Source of the DNA: Laccaria trichodermophora
Taxonomy: Eukaryota > Basidiomycota > Agaricomycetes > Agaricales > Hydnangiaceae
Length of the DNA: 64,000 nucleotides
Assembly (NCBI GenBank): GCA_018417955.1
Contig: JACTVC010000019.1
Location: 310,001-374,000 of the forward strand
Direction of reading: 5' to 3'
In this document: one piece after another, positions 10,924-22,306 of the stretch
Layout of the letters: each line of letters opens with the position of its first letter
How positions within the stretch are numbered: the stretch's first letter is position 1
Notes under the pieces: model-generated
What the model saw: the letters and a program-made list of their open reading frames with translations, nothing else
The model's database searches: none
What the model was told of the DNA's origin: nothing
Program-made: the position numbers and the translations under genes

Positions 10924-11604
10924 CACCGGTCTAATCCGCTGGAATAGGGATTCCCTGCTCCAGAGTGCGGTCACGTGCACGTACATACACACATCACGTG
11001 TAGTAGCTACTCACCGCAATACCACCACTTACCCAGTCAGCTACACGCTGGGGAAGCCCTTCCGCCCTTTCCACTGCCTCCAATCGCTACACACCCGACA
11101 CAAAAGAGCCGGAACTTCGTCACAACTCATCGCGCAATTCCTATCCGTCGGGAGACACCACAAAAAAACCTCCCGAATCAAGTCGCACGGAAGACGGCGA
11201 AAAGGTGACATCAATGCGCGATGGGCTTCGATAGACTCCTTGAGCGCATTTCTCTCCTTGAGTAGATCATTGATTTGCGAGTCGAGACGCGAGAGTTTGA
11301 ACAGAGGTTCAACCAAAAAAAATTCAATTTTTTTGATTTCTTCATCGGTGGGTGTGTAATTTGTGTTTAAGTGACTCTGGAACGGGGATTCCATTCAGGC
11401 GCTAAGAACTCGGAGGTTTTGGACGTGTCAGGAGACTTCACATAAATCCTCACCTAATTGACAGAAAATCGTAAAGGTGCATCCCTGGGCAATAGCAGGC
11501 TTTGCGGTGGAGATGTGTAGAAAGTTGCAGTTCACGTTGTGGACAATCATAACACTCACAAATAGCTATATATATAGCTCGATATTGATACCGGTGGGAA
11601 TTAG

Positions 11605-14600
11605 TTCCTATACCAAGTCGATTTGGCTGCATCTCTTGCGATCGTGTTTCTGGACGCGTTCCACCATTCAAGCTGCATTTCTATGGCTAGCAATGGATCG
11701 GATGTCGCAGAACGAGCAGACATACACAAATCTTGCAAGTCCATCGAAACGCTGCTCAACCTGCTCAATGAATATTGTGAAGCAGCAGGAGCGGTAGCTA
11801 ACCTGCAGAGAAAGCTAGCTAAAGCACTACGGGAAGCAGCAGGGCTGAAAGTTACCAAGTATATTTCTGGTACGCTGGTGTTACTGATGTGGTTCACGAA
11901 AATGAGTTGACAATTGTGTCCTTCAGCCAACACTATGAACACCAGTGCAACAATATTCGAGGCACTGTCGGACATTGACGCCAAGTTCGCCAAAATCGCG
12001 GACAAAGAGTACGATTCAATCAGTACCGATGTTAAGAAATGGTTCAAGAAGCTCGCTGTAAGCTTCTCCTTGCTTCTCATTCACCCACATTGACATCTGT
12101 TAGAAAGAGGAGAAAACTCATGACGAGAAGATGGCCGCAGCGAACGCGAAGATAAAGCAAGCCGGCAAGTAAAACCTTTTATTTGCATTGAGTGGCTAAA
12201 GGCTCATATGACATGAAGGTCAGGTGTATGAGAAGAAGTCGAAGAAGAAAGCGACAGATGTCACTGAAGAGCATGCCCGTTATATCAACTTGATAAGTAC
12301 GCTGGGACCCGAAATATCGCAGGAGAAATAGTGAGCATCTCTTGATTCTGAGTTTCTCAATACTTACGCGGTATCAGCAACCATGCATTAAATGTTACGC
12401 AGGGGCACCTGACAACGACGTTTAGCGTTGCTGCCTGCCTTTCGCGCCTCGCAGATGCAGAGTGGATCAGAGTATGTGAGGGTGTCCGTCGTTTTTCGCC
12501 TACCGTCGGACCATTGGGACAGTGGCGAGCTTTGTGCGAAGGAGGCTGGACAGGGCCTATCCCGCCTCCACTTGTTCCCGACGAGGCGCAACCCATACAA
12601 GTAGATCCAGACCCTACCGATGTGCGGCAAGTCCAAGAGGAGCAAAGATTGACATCACCATCTTCAAGTTCAGAAGCTAGACCGCCTCGTGAGTCAGTAA
12701 AACAAAGTCGTGGTGAATACCGCTCTCCAGAACCAGAAATGCCTCAGCATGACCATTTGTCCTCTTCACGTGGGGCCATTCATGCTTCGACTTCTTCGTA
12801 TGGCGTAAATAATGCGTCTCATTCGCCTCAGCCTCCCATGTCTCCACCCGATACTTTACGATTGCCTTATGCGGAAGCAAACTCAGGCTCTGTTCGCTCG
12901 CTATCCGCGTTCCCCTCACCTCCGACCCACTTTCCACTTCCCCCTCCTCGGCAGCAGCAGCAGCCCTCAAACCTCTCCCACTCGATCGATTCTTCATCAA
13001 ATATTAACTTCCCAACTGTATTGTCAGAATCTCCCATTTCTGCCAATGAAGATTTGACTGGACGCTTGGAAGTGGAACAGCATTCCGCCAATTCTACAAT
13101 GCAGCTGAACCGGAGTGCACAATATGCTCCTTCCTCCACACCGTCTTCCCCTGAGGAAAGATTCCGAGGGAGACCAGTGGACACCCCATCTGGAGAAGTA
13201 GCGCCTGCTAGCTTTCAAGAGGACGGCTTCAAACAACCTTCTCCAGCAAGGGCTGAGGACTCTCTTCAGACGGCAGCCTCATATCAACGGGAGGTTGAGA
13301 GGGTTTCTCCTCCCGTTCCACGAGAGAGATCCCCTCCAGTGGGAAATATTTCAACTTCGAGGGGTGACTATTTCAATGAGGGTCGTGAATTTGGCGTCGA
13401 AAAGAGGTTCGCGCCATCAGACAAGGTGAGGACGGTTGACGGTCAGAAGAAAGTGGAACAGCCAGACGGAGGCACCAGCGGTAGCCTTGTTGCTGAAATG
13501 CGCAATCGTTATTCAAGTAACGTAGGTTTCTTGATCAATTCAATTTCTCGAATATCATGTTGATCCTTTCGTCAATTTCTAGTCAGGATCAACATCACCA
13601 CCCCCAAGAAACTTGCCTCGCCCTCCCTTGAGCGTTTCTGATCTAGCTTCTAGATATCAACCTGGAGATGCGCCGATATCTCCTCGAGCTAGAGCAGTTT
13701 CCCCACCTGTCTTACGGCAGCTGTCCCTTCCTCCCCCAGAAACTGCTTACCAGTCACAAGAGTCACCCTACCAACAAGACCGCTTTTCCCCTGGACATCG
13801 TACCGGGCTTTCGATTTCTGGGTCAAGTCAAACGCCTACTCCTGAAGACCGTCGACGCCAGCGAATAGATGAGCTTGCGAGTCTTGAGCTGGCGGAGAAA
13901 GAGCGCGAATTGAGACAAAGGGAATATGATATTGAGATGCGCTCAAGGGAGTTGGAGCGAGACCGTGCTCGACTGTTGAGTATCAGAGAGGGTGGTGGTG
14001 AGGATGGCGAAAGGACCTCACAGTCAGCGCACAACAGCGCACTACGTCCTCGTGAACGTAGGACTTCCTTGCGACAACAGCTCCAGCGTCCGCTTTCTCA
14101 GATGGAACTGGAAGCGGTCAACGAACCCGTTCAACCCCTCCGTCCAAGGCCCCAACTCTCTCCGAACCGAGGGCATGTTGCTCCCTCACTAACATCCTCG
14201 AACGGGCAAAATTCTCCCCAACCCTCTCAGGAACAACGATATGACCAACGGAGCAGCACAAGCACCATGGACAGCAATGCTACCGCATCGACTTCTCAAC
14301 ACGCACCCTACTGCGGCTGCAGCACGTGTTCCATAGCAAAGTACAAGATTTCGACGACTCCAACAAGTCCTTCGAAATTGAACGAGAAATCTTCCAATAA
14401 CAGTCTGAAACCACCTCCAGAAAAACCCAAGAGTAGTTGGATGAGACGACTGAGTATGCCTGTGTCAGTAGGGAACGCGTTTAACCTCGATTCGAAACGG
14501 AATATTAGTGGTGGGAACTATGGATTGGGAAGTGGGGTTAGTAATACTGTTGATGGAGGTGGAGGTGGAAGGGGTTTGTTTTCGCAGAAGAATACAAGTG

Positions 14601-14764
14601 CGACGGCGTTGAGGTCGCCGTTGGATGGAGGTTTGGATCGGGTAGAGGAGGATGGTCGGCTTGGTCGTGGAAATGCTGGAGCGGGAGGTGGACGGAGGAG
14701 TTATGATCTTAATGGACCGAGCAATCGGAGCATGACGAACCTTGGGATGACTGGACGACGATAA
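11605..14764 (+). CDS. I-BAR (IMD) domain protein, Ivy1-like
   Basis: The N-terminal ~250 residues form an IMD/I-BAR-like helical bundle, a membrane-bending and phosphoinositide-binding fold whose yeast relative Ivy1 acts at the vacuole and endosome. Visible blocks are SNGSDVAERADIHKSCKSIE, NTMNTSATIFEALSDIDAKF, DKEYDSISTDVKKWFKKLA, KEEKTHDEKMAAANAKIKQA and HARYINLISTLGPEISQEKY. They are carried on several exons joined by short introns. The remainder is Ser/Pro-rich and disordered. It holds a charged coiled coil (ELAEKERELRQREYDIEMRS) and a CGCSTCSIAKYK motif near the C-terminus, which ends at the TAA at 14762-14764. The first visible exon starts after an acceptor at 11604 (TTCCTATACCAAG). 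The start codon lies further upstream and was not resolved, so the left coordinate is partial. Confidence 0.82.
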
Positions 14765-15680
14765 TGACTTTTCTCTTTGGGGTTTTTATACCATATGTAT
14801 TTTATGCTTTAAGTTTCTGCGCCAATACCCCTTCCTTGCTTTTGTGATAAATAGTAAATATATTATACAACATGTTACTTGGATGCAATGCGACATCTCT
14901 CAAGAGTCCTTCAAGTTGGACTTGTAGTGGATTGCGTTTGTTGAAGGCTGAATTGATCATGATCGTCAAATCAATGTTGCAGCAAAATGCCAACACGGGA
15001 TGATCAACGAAAAAAAGGTGGTACGTAGTATGCGCTGTATTGTGGAGGGGTGGGATGGAGCACTGAGGTTGGGTTATGGATGGACGTTGTTTTAAGAACG
15101 ATGGGGTTAAAATGCGATGACAAAACATGTTGATGATGATGCAAAAGAGTAGTAAAAAAAAGTAAAAAATTGAGATAAAAAGGTGGGGATAATGTATGTA
15201 TATGTGTGTGGGTAAAGAAGAAGAAAAGTGTCAAAAAAAGATCCGGTGCGTAGAAGACGAATAACAGGGTGAAGAGGATGGGTGTACGATGGGGGGCATA
15301 AGGAGGAGTTAAGTGGCGTGCATAACTGCAAAGAGCTTCACATTTTTCATGCCTCAGACAGAGACTCTAGAAAGTCCCCAGCCTTCCTGCGACAGGAGAG
15401 GGCCTGAAGGTGGGATGCCCTGGTCGTCAAAGACCTTCGTGGTGTCGGTAGTCTATGATGGGATGTAAACAGGTATCATCGGGTCAATCTGGTATGTAGG
15501 GCTTGAACCTCCAATCGTGCACGGTCAAGTGTCGTCCACCACCATTTGAGACGGGCCCTAAGCAGTAGAAGGTTCAAGAACCAAGTTCAGGGAGCTCCTT
15601 TGTGGAGATGCCGGCAGCACGCCGTCGTCTGGAGGATTATGTAGGAGGAGAGGGATTGAACGTTGAGAGATCAATCCTCA
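14765..15680. other. Convergent 3' region, AT/GT-rich
   Basis: About 900 bp between the ends of the I-BAR gene and MED19. It has simple-sequence stretches (TG and GGGG runs around 15180-15300). No coding sequence is supported, and the small frames here have repetitive composition. Confidence 0.5.
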
Positions 15681-17339
15681 CTACACTCCTTGAGGAGTTG
15701 GCTGCTGTTGCACAGGCGTCGCAATGTCTCTTGCTTGTCCTTGCATATCCTAGAAAAGGAAGGCTTACTGTCAGCACACATGAGGTAACATGAGAATGAC
15801 CATTCATACCATCCGCTGTTTCTTGATCGGCCTCGGCCGGATTGTCCCCGTTCCAGGTTTAGCATTCACAACAGTATTGGACGCTGTCCCATTCCCGTTG
15901 ACAGGAGCCGCACCAACCCCGTTCCCTTTCGACACGCCGTTGATTGGTAAACCATTAACCCCAACACCAATACTATCGTCCCTTTCCCTCTTCTTCCCTC
16001 TCTGATCTATCGGATGTGCACTCGTCGGCGTAGCCGTCCTCAGTGGCGTTTCAACTCGTGCGGTAGGTACTTGGACGGGGGGCAGATTAGGTCGAGCGGT
16101 AGGGGGAGGGAGCGCCGAAACAGGCGCCGTTGATCCCGGTCGGGGAACGGGCCTGGGATCAACAGTTGATCCAGACTTCGGATTCGTAGAACCTGATTTG
16201 ACGACATGCGAACCTGGGCGTGGAGTACCGCTCGCGAGTGCCGAACGTGGGGTGGATGTACCCCCCGTGCGTGGTGTGGGTGCGTCTGTCGGTCGGAATG
16301 TGGAGCCAGTCGCAGATGTAGGTATCGATACTTGAGTGGGCGTGGGTTGAGTACCAGGCGACAATGCGAGGGCACCAGCTTGTTGGGCTTTTGCAAGGCG
16401 TTTGAGCTCTTTCTGCAATCCGAGAAAAGGGAAACAGAGAGGGATAAGTAGCCATTGACGATGGGAGGGAAACCCCGAGAAAAAACACAAGCACACGAAC
16501 CCGTTTTTTCCTGTCCTGGCGAGCTTGTGCGGATTCCAGAACGAGAGCGTTGATATTCCACTAAATAATAGAGTTTATTGAGCGAAGGAAGGGTGAGGAA
16601 GAAGCTACACGTACGCCTTTCAGGCCTTCCGGACTAACGGTGAAAGACTCCCGCTGGGTCCGAGCATCGAATGGCGTAATCTGCAAGCGTTGTTTTGGCG
16701 GTACAAGCATCGTCGTCGTCAGATAATCGTCTTTCTTCATCGAGTGTTTCCCTATTTCAAAGAATAAGAGACCAAACACCTCATGCCACAACGCAAAAAA
16801 AACGTACCAGGAACGCCTTTGATGAGGTGTTTATAGCTGTTCTTCTTCTTCTTCTCTCCTTTTCCCCCAGGACCGTCATCGTCATCACCATCTCCCCCAT
16901 CACCAAGCCCCGTGTCCTCAAGCGAGTGATCAACTGGTGCACCCCCCGACACATCTCTCCCTTTCCCCTTGTCCACACCTCCAGGAGTAACGGGAGCCGG
17001 CGTAGTGGGATCAGCGCCGTCAAGCCCAGCGTCCGAGCCTGATACAGCGGATGGGCGCACGTATTTGTCGTATGCCGGCAGCAGCTGGAAGCGTTTGAGC
17101 AAATCTTGCGTGCTATGAAGGTGTTGCCTTGGCGGAGGTGGAACTGGTAGAAAAAAGAGGTGTAAATTCATGTGATTAGACTCGCAACCAAATCAGGATG
17201 AGGCACCTGGAGGCGGAAGGAAGAGGAGCGGAGGTTGGGGGTGATGTGGCGTGGATGAGGGCGACGATGAAAAGAACACCTTGGATGTTGGCTGGGGATT
17301 TGAAGGACCAGCTACAGCGTTTGCATGTTCGCCGTTCAT
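15681..17339 (-). CDS. MED19: Mediator complex subunit 19
   Basis: MED19 (yeast Rox3) belongs to the Mediator head region, which links transcription factors to RNA polymerase II. The start at 17339 gives MNGEHANAVAGPSN and then a Pro-rich leader. The family core follows: STQDLLKRFQLLPAYDKYVR, an acidic insert, YKHLIKGVPGKHSMKKDDYL, TTTMLVPPKQRLQITPFDAR, ESFTVSPEGLKG, then WNINALVLESAQARQDRKKR and KELKRLAKAQ. The C-terminal half is a low-complexity Pro/Thr/Ser tail with a basic GKKRERDD segment and ends QQQPTPQGV at the TAG at 15681-15683. At least four short introns interrupt it. The core order and spacing fit basidiomycete MED19. Confidence 0.88.
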
Positions 17340-17537
17340 AACGGTGAGGGGGAGGTAGTGGAAGACGGCGGCAACGACTCAGACGCCTTGAATGACGTTC
17401 AACTGCCTGTTGAAGACGGGAGCGTTGGTAAGAGTTATGATATAGCTAACAACAACTGAAACGGCCTTGTTTACCCTTGTTGTTTTCTTCCCGATGAAAC
17501 CGCGATGATAATTAGGATTATTAATTTAGCTCTCTAC

Positions 17538-20172
17538 TCATCCCTGGTAACAATTGGGGCTGGAATTCACGCTTCCATAGTACCCAGGAGATCCCTCGCT
17601 CGTCGAGTAATAATACCCCGCTCCCCCACCCCGCAAATCCTTGCTGACACGCGATCGTCCACGCTCAACTGGAACATCTCTTCGCCTTGAGTGTGTCCAA
17701 ATTACCCGCTTGCCCTTCTTACTTGGCCGAACAGGGTTCCTCACGAGGAGCACCATCACCAACGCGTAAATCAATATGGCTGCAGCCACAAAGAAGATGG
17801 CTTTGGGGAATTGAGCAACAGTGTTGCTGTACACCAACCCGAAGAGCATAGGCTATCAAAACTATCAGCACGGGAAAAAGGCAGAGCAAGAAAACCACAC
17901 ACTCCAAGAATCATCTGCCCAACCGATTGCAACACAGCAAACGCTCCAAAAAGTGACCCAGTTCCAACAGCAGTTTCGCTATCCACAATCACCTCCTCCA
18001 CCTCTACGGCCGCCATTCCGGTGTCTAATGCCCTCACCTGCATCAAACAAAGCGCTAGACTGTGAACAGCGGGTATAGAACCACTACCCAAGCTGTTCAT
18101 CGATGACGCCATCACGAACAACGCCTGACTTTGCGCATTGCTCATCTGGGGCATTGAGAATTTGAATCCCTGATGGTGCCGAAACGCGTCATGAACATGG
18201 TACGAAGGTACCGGAGCGAGCGTAATGAGCGCGTTGGCGACAATATCGATAATCAACGACCATCGGGTCAGAGTCAAATCAAATGCGATTTCTCGACCAA
18301 GTTGGGCACGCGTTGGTTTCGGTTTCTTTCCTTGGGCAGCCTTTGCATTGCCCTTTTTGGAGGCTCCAGGCTTCGGCTTGAACAGTGAGATTATAGCTGG
18401 GAAGCAAATCAGATTTTTTCAGGAGTCGAAGCCAAAGAAAACCCACCGGGTAGAAGGAGCAGCAAATACACGGCCCTCGCGCCTCCCAAGAAAGAAATAT
18501 AATGGCTCAGCTGCTCCGTTCCCCATCCATACACATGCTCAGCATACAAATACTTGATCTGGTACAGTCCCTAACAAGACCATGTTAGTAGGTCGCGCTC
18601 GTGCACAAGCTTGAAGGACTTGCCGTAGAAAGCATGTACCCAATCAACGACGCAGCAAGCAGCGTCAAACTCCAATCACGCCTCTTCCTTCCTGGACTGG
18701 TTGGATCCGTGACCACCACCGGCAAAAATACCGCAAGGGGTTCCAATAATCTGCTTATAACACTCCCTGTCTGTGCTGGTCTTTCATGCGCGTCATCCCT
18801 GTCCTCCCTGATTCCCTCTTCAGAAGCCCTCGCTTTACCTCTACTTGTCCCCCGCGTCCTCGCCACGTACTCCCTCATTGCCTTCTCCTTCTTCTCCTTA
18901 TCCAAAGACTCTGGAAACACCAAAAGTACCAGAACGAAGTTGATAAAAGAACAAGCAATAGCAACCCAAAACACGGATGTGACCGTCTTCGCCGCGCGTC
19001 CTTCCGTACCTGGGCTAGCTAGGATGGGTATAGGATGCTGTATGAGCCAAGCGCCAACACTAGGGCCCAGACTAAAGCCAATATAGAAGACACCAGCAAA
19101 GCGAGAGAATATGTGCGCACGGGAGCCGATGGAGGTGCAGTCGCTGAGATACGCAGACGTTGCTGATTGGAGCGTTGACCAACCCCCGAGGAGACCTTCG
19201 ATAAAGGGTGCGAGAAGGAGGAGCTTGTGTCCGTGATGAGAAAGAGGGGACCATGGTGTTGAGACTAGGATGAAAATCAGATCCCTGTCGAGAACGTCAG
19301 AAAGGGAGACAAAAAGTAGAGGGATGGTGCGGACGTTAAGAATAAACCAAAGGTCGCGATGGCCAAGACTGTGGTCCGTCCATGCCGTTCCCCAAAATGC
19401 CCCCACCAACCAGTGGTCAGTGCCGTGAGAAGGCCCATTGTCGTCGTCATTATCATTTGAAGACGCGCTGCGCCAGCTTGAACGGCTGGATCTTCGATAC
19501 AACGAGAAGATGGGATTTGTCGTGGGTCTTGTGTGTCGTCATCATCGTCTGCAAGTCCAGAAAGCAAAATGGGGCGATGGAGGAGGTGGGGGCCAAGTGG
19601 GTCTAGAGTGGTGGCATGATGAAGCCAGCTGCTTGATTGAGGAAAAGCTATGATGGATGATGGTGCGTGGTGCGTTCGGTTGTAACTTGCTTGCTCGCTG
19701 CGGACTCTGTTGCATGATAGCTGAGTGAACACTTCTACACGAGGTGCCAGCGTCATTCCGCGCTATTCGAAACAAACGGGTTTACATGGCTATCTCCAGG
19801 AAGCGATTAGATGGGACTTACGACTAACGAGGCCATGATCGCAAAAGGGACAAGCCTAGATAATCGGGTTAGTACCAAATGCCTTCAGCACACGACGACG
19901 TACCACAAAGGTCTGGCACGATAGAAAGGCTTTCTTCGAGGGGCGACGCGCTCTCCCAGAAGTGGCACGCTCTCGTTCTGACTCGACCCGCTGGCCGAAC
20001 TTGAAGCTTCGGACTGCATGACACGATCTCTCTTCTTATGATTGCTTGGAGGCTTGATTGGTTTAGATGCAACGTAAGCTGCTGACGATGGACCTGGTCT
20101 ACTCGGTGCAGATTTCGGTGAACCTTTGCTCCCCTTGTACAGCTGAGGTGTAGCAGACGAATCAAACGACAT
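17538..20172 (-). CDS. MFS transporter, paralog A
   Basis: A major facilitator of about 12 membrane segments. The start at 20172 gives a Ser-rich cytosolic N-terminus (MSFDSSATPQLYKGSKG). Recognisable parts are the first-loop region (GWWGHFGERHGRTTVLA), LLLLAPFIEGLLGGWSTLQS, ATSAYLSDCTSIGSRAHIFS, FAGVFYIGFSLGPSVGAWLI and LYSNTVAQF-like sequence before the last helix. A long charged loop lies in the middle. The C-terminus is Gly/Tyr/Ser-rich (GYYYSTSEGSPGYYGSVNSS). The pattern resembles fungal MFS proteins related to SLC46/tetracycline-type carriers; the substrate cannot be told from sequence. Paralog B lies head to head at 22307-24569 with the same signature segments. Confidence 0.85.
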
Positions 20173-22306
20173 TGTGTGTGTGGGTGTCGTGCCCGAGATT
20201 ATGAAGGGGTATGATAAGAGAGCGAATGACGCGAGGATTAGCTGTGTTTTGTTGCGTGGGGGTAGGGAGGACGTGGACAATGGTGTTCCATGGGGAGTCG
20301 TGTTGTTTTGAAATAGACGTCCATATTTAGAAAGTAACAAACAGGAACATGATGTCGTCCTGCCATCACTGTAGTGGTCCCCCCTTAAATCCCCCCACTC
20401 AGCATCCTACATACCATGCCAAAGTTTCAGCCAAGTAGCTCGGGTACTTGTTTTGCATGTGCCAAAAGTCCTTCAGCAAAACTCGTGGCTTCCCTGCGTC
20501 TTCCCCATAAACGGTTGTAGGGGGATTCGGAGCACCGGATCTACTTCCGCTTCAACGTTTGCAAGCGATAACGCCAAGTAAGCTCAATGTCCTATTTTTA
20601 CTGTGGCGATTGTGAGTTGATTTCTTGCGTGGAGTAGCATCATATTCATGATATCACTGGTGGCGATGGCAGAATCTCCAACATATCGATCGCCCTTACC
20701 TTCTTGTCTGAAGGAGACTGACGATCATCCAACCCCACTACAACCCTGGCACTGACGAACAGGCACTCTGTCAAGGCGGGCTTGTTGCGGCGCACCTGAG
20801 TGTTACTTTCTTGGACTTCTTGACTTTCTAGGCTTTGGAGATCGATGTCATCTTGATCTATCGTGACATTGATAAGTTATGCACGTCTGACTGGGATTAT
20901 TGTCGTGGTCCTCTATCTCTTTGTGACATAGCTATCTGCGCCACGATCCACCGCCATGGCGAATTTCCCAAATCTCTCCCCACAGGAATGCAATCGCCCA
21001 AACTTCCTAGGACTAGTCCAACGCTCATAAAAATCCAGGACTCAAGACATTGCCGTGTGCCACGATTCAACACAGGCTCCTCGAAGCCGATCATCCCATC
21101 AGGAACAAGTTTTGGCGTTGACTGGCGTAGAGAACGGCGAAGACTATATCTACCTTGTGCAAACCCTGAAGTCTTGATGTAACGCACTTGAAACATACTC
21201 GATCGTTGTTGCTTACTGCCTCTAGCATCAGCTGAGAATACAAGACGGGCGGCTACAGTAATAAGTATTCGAAGTCTCTAGCCTAGATCGCTCAAAACTC
21301 TGATATCGCACCCGGGCACGTCGTTGAGCCAGGTAATCAAAAAACCAGGGGCTTTTCGACAAAGGAAACATATGCTGCTTGCAGTCTCTCCGCTGCTTCT
21401 CTTCCATTGCAAATTTGGAGGGGATGAATTATTTTTGTTCGTATCATCTCTTCTCAGCTCTTTTAACAGATTTACTTCAGATGCCAGTGTTCCGCAGTCT
21501 CGGACACTGATTTCGGCCATAGAGCGCTTCTGGGCGCTATCAGCATTGCACCGCCCTGGCATCTTCTACCACGCGCCTAGTCATTGGTATTTTTTATTCA
21601 GCCTGCCAAGTTTAGGTGTTCCTATATCTTGATTGCATGACTCAATACGTAGCGCTGCAGATTTCTGCTTACTGATCGATACATTTTTCTTGGAGGCTTG
21701 TCTTGTGCATGAGGAAGCCCATTCTAGAAGCCAGATTATATACCATTTGGGTCCGGACTGCGTTGTCCAACATGATGGGAGAGGCAGGAACGGGTCAAAA
21801 TGTTCACAACGTCTCATCGAATTACTTGGGATGTACAAAGGAACACAGAAAGGAATGATGGGTTGATGATGGGAGTTTTCTGTGCTAGGAGGAGGGGTGG
21901 CGCAGAGCACTCCACCGGTGAACGGAAAATTATTGGTAGAATGCCCAACCCATAGGATAAACCAACGCCTGTCCTGCAAAAAAAGAGCACAAGTTTCCAG
22001 CAGTCCCGCGATTTGAGGAAGCACTATGGCCGCTGAGCGCTGAGCATCCTGAGGTGCATCGGATTTGATCGGTCCGAGCTTGGCGCACTTTATCAGATAA
22101 CCATGACAATAACACGTGATTGGTTTGTTTTTATCAGATAAGACCAACTTCGACTCCCACCTAGCCTAACGCCCCCCTCTCACAGGCAAGCCCTTTAACA
22201 CCCATCATAATGATAATATCAGATCATGTTCCCTAGCACACGACTCCCATTTGCCCCAGACTTTTGGACTTCCAGTCTTACAGGACGACTCTCTCAGACC
22301 CAGTAG
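20173..22306. other. 2.1-kb gene-free region between divergent MFS genes
   Basis: No protein family, intron-exon pattern or RNA gene was recognised on either strand. The frames present, up to about 190 codons, look like chance ORFs. The region must include both MFS promoters. No terminal repeats or target duplications were seen. Confidence 0.5.

Larger units (their letters stand above)
10510..10942. mobile_element. 415-bp MITE with long terminal inverted repeats and 9-bp target duplication
   Basis: ATCCGCTGG occurs at 10510-10518 and again at 10934-10942, flanking an element at 10519-10933. Its ends are inverted copies of each other over about 135 bp. The left arm (10519-10650) and the reverse complement of the right arm (10797-10933) share TAG at the tip, TGACC, CTGTATATGAGAA, TCTGAGTTTAAATCC, GTACCGCGCGGCTCCCACGCC and TTTCTGACCTCCCCTAAAC-like blocks, at roughly 80% identity by eye. 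The 150-bp centre has no coding capacity. Long inverted repeats with a 9-bp duplication suit a non-autonomous Mutator-like element. TAG tips also occur in hAT elements, which normally make 8-bp duplications. Confidence 0.8.
9273..11394 (-). pseudogene. F-box family protein gene interrupted by a MITE
   Basis: Two pieces of one gene are separated by inserted DNA. The 5' piece (11394 down to about 11077) has a coiled-coil start (LDSQINDLLKERNALKESIE) and an F-box-like core (RRLPCDLIREVFLWCLPTDR, then CRVCSDWR). The 3' piece (about 10514 to 9273) resumes at ITMTTPAMWTSLHIPVP, which normally follows the F-box by a few residues. It continues as a leucine-rich C-terminal region of about 400 residues that stays open. 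The 5' piece runs into a stop at 11041-11043. Such proteins are expanded in mushrooms and probably act as SCF ubiquitin-ligase adaptors. I could not find a GT donor that joins the pieces in frame, so the gene is called disrupted. The largest uninterrupted frame starts inside the MITE at 10670 and is probably artefactual. Confidence 0.7.

Noticed and set aside
10832..11359. Plus-strand ORF beginning GVGAARYVDLNSDLP
   Set aside because: It starts in the right MITE arm and runs antisense to the F-box 5' exon; its resemblance to the other ORF is the inverted repeat.
18601..19086. Plus-strand ORF inside MFS paralog A
   Set aside because: Antisense shadow of a transporter with clear conserved segments on the minus strand.
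20835..21182. Plus-strand ORF of 115 codons in the MFS intergenic region
   Set aside because: No recognisable family, no splice pattern, and composition like its surroundings.
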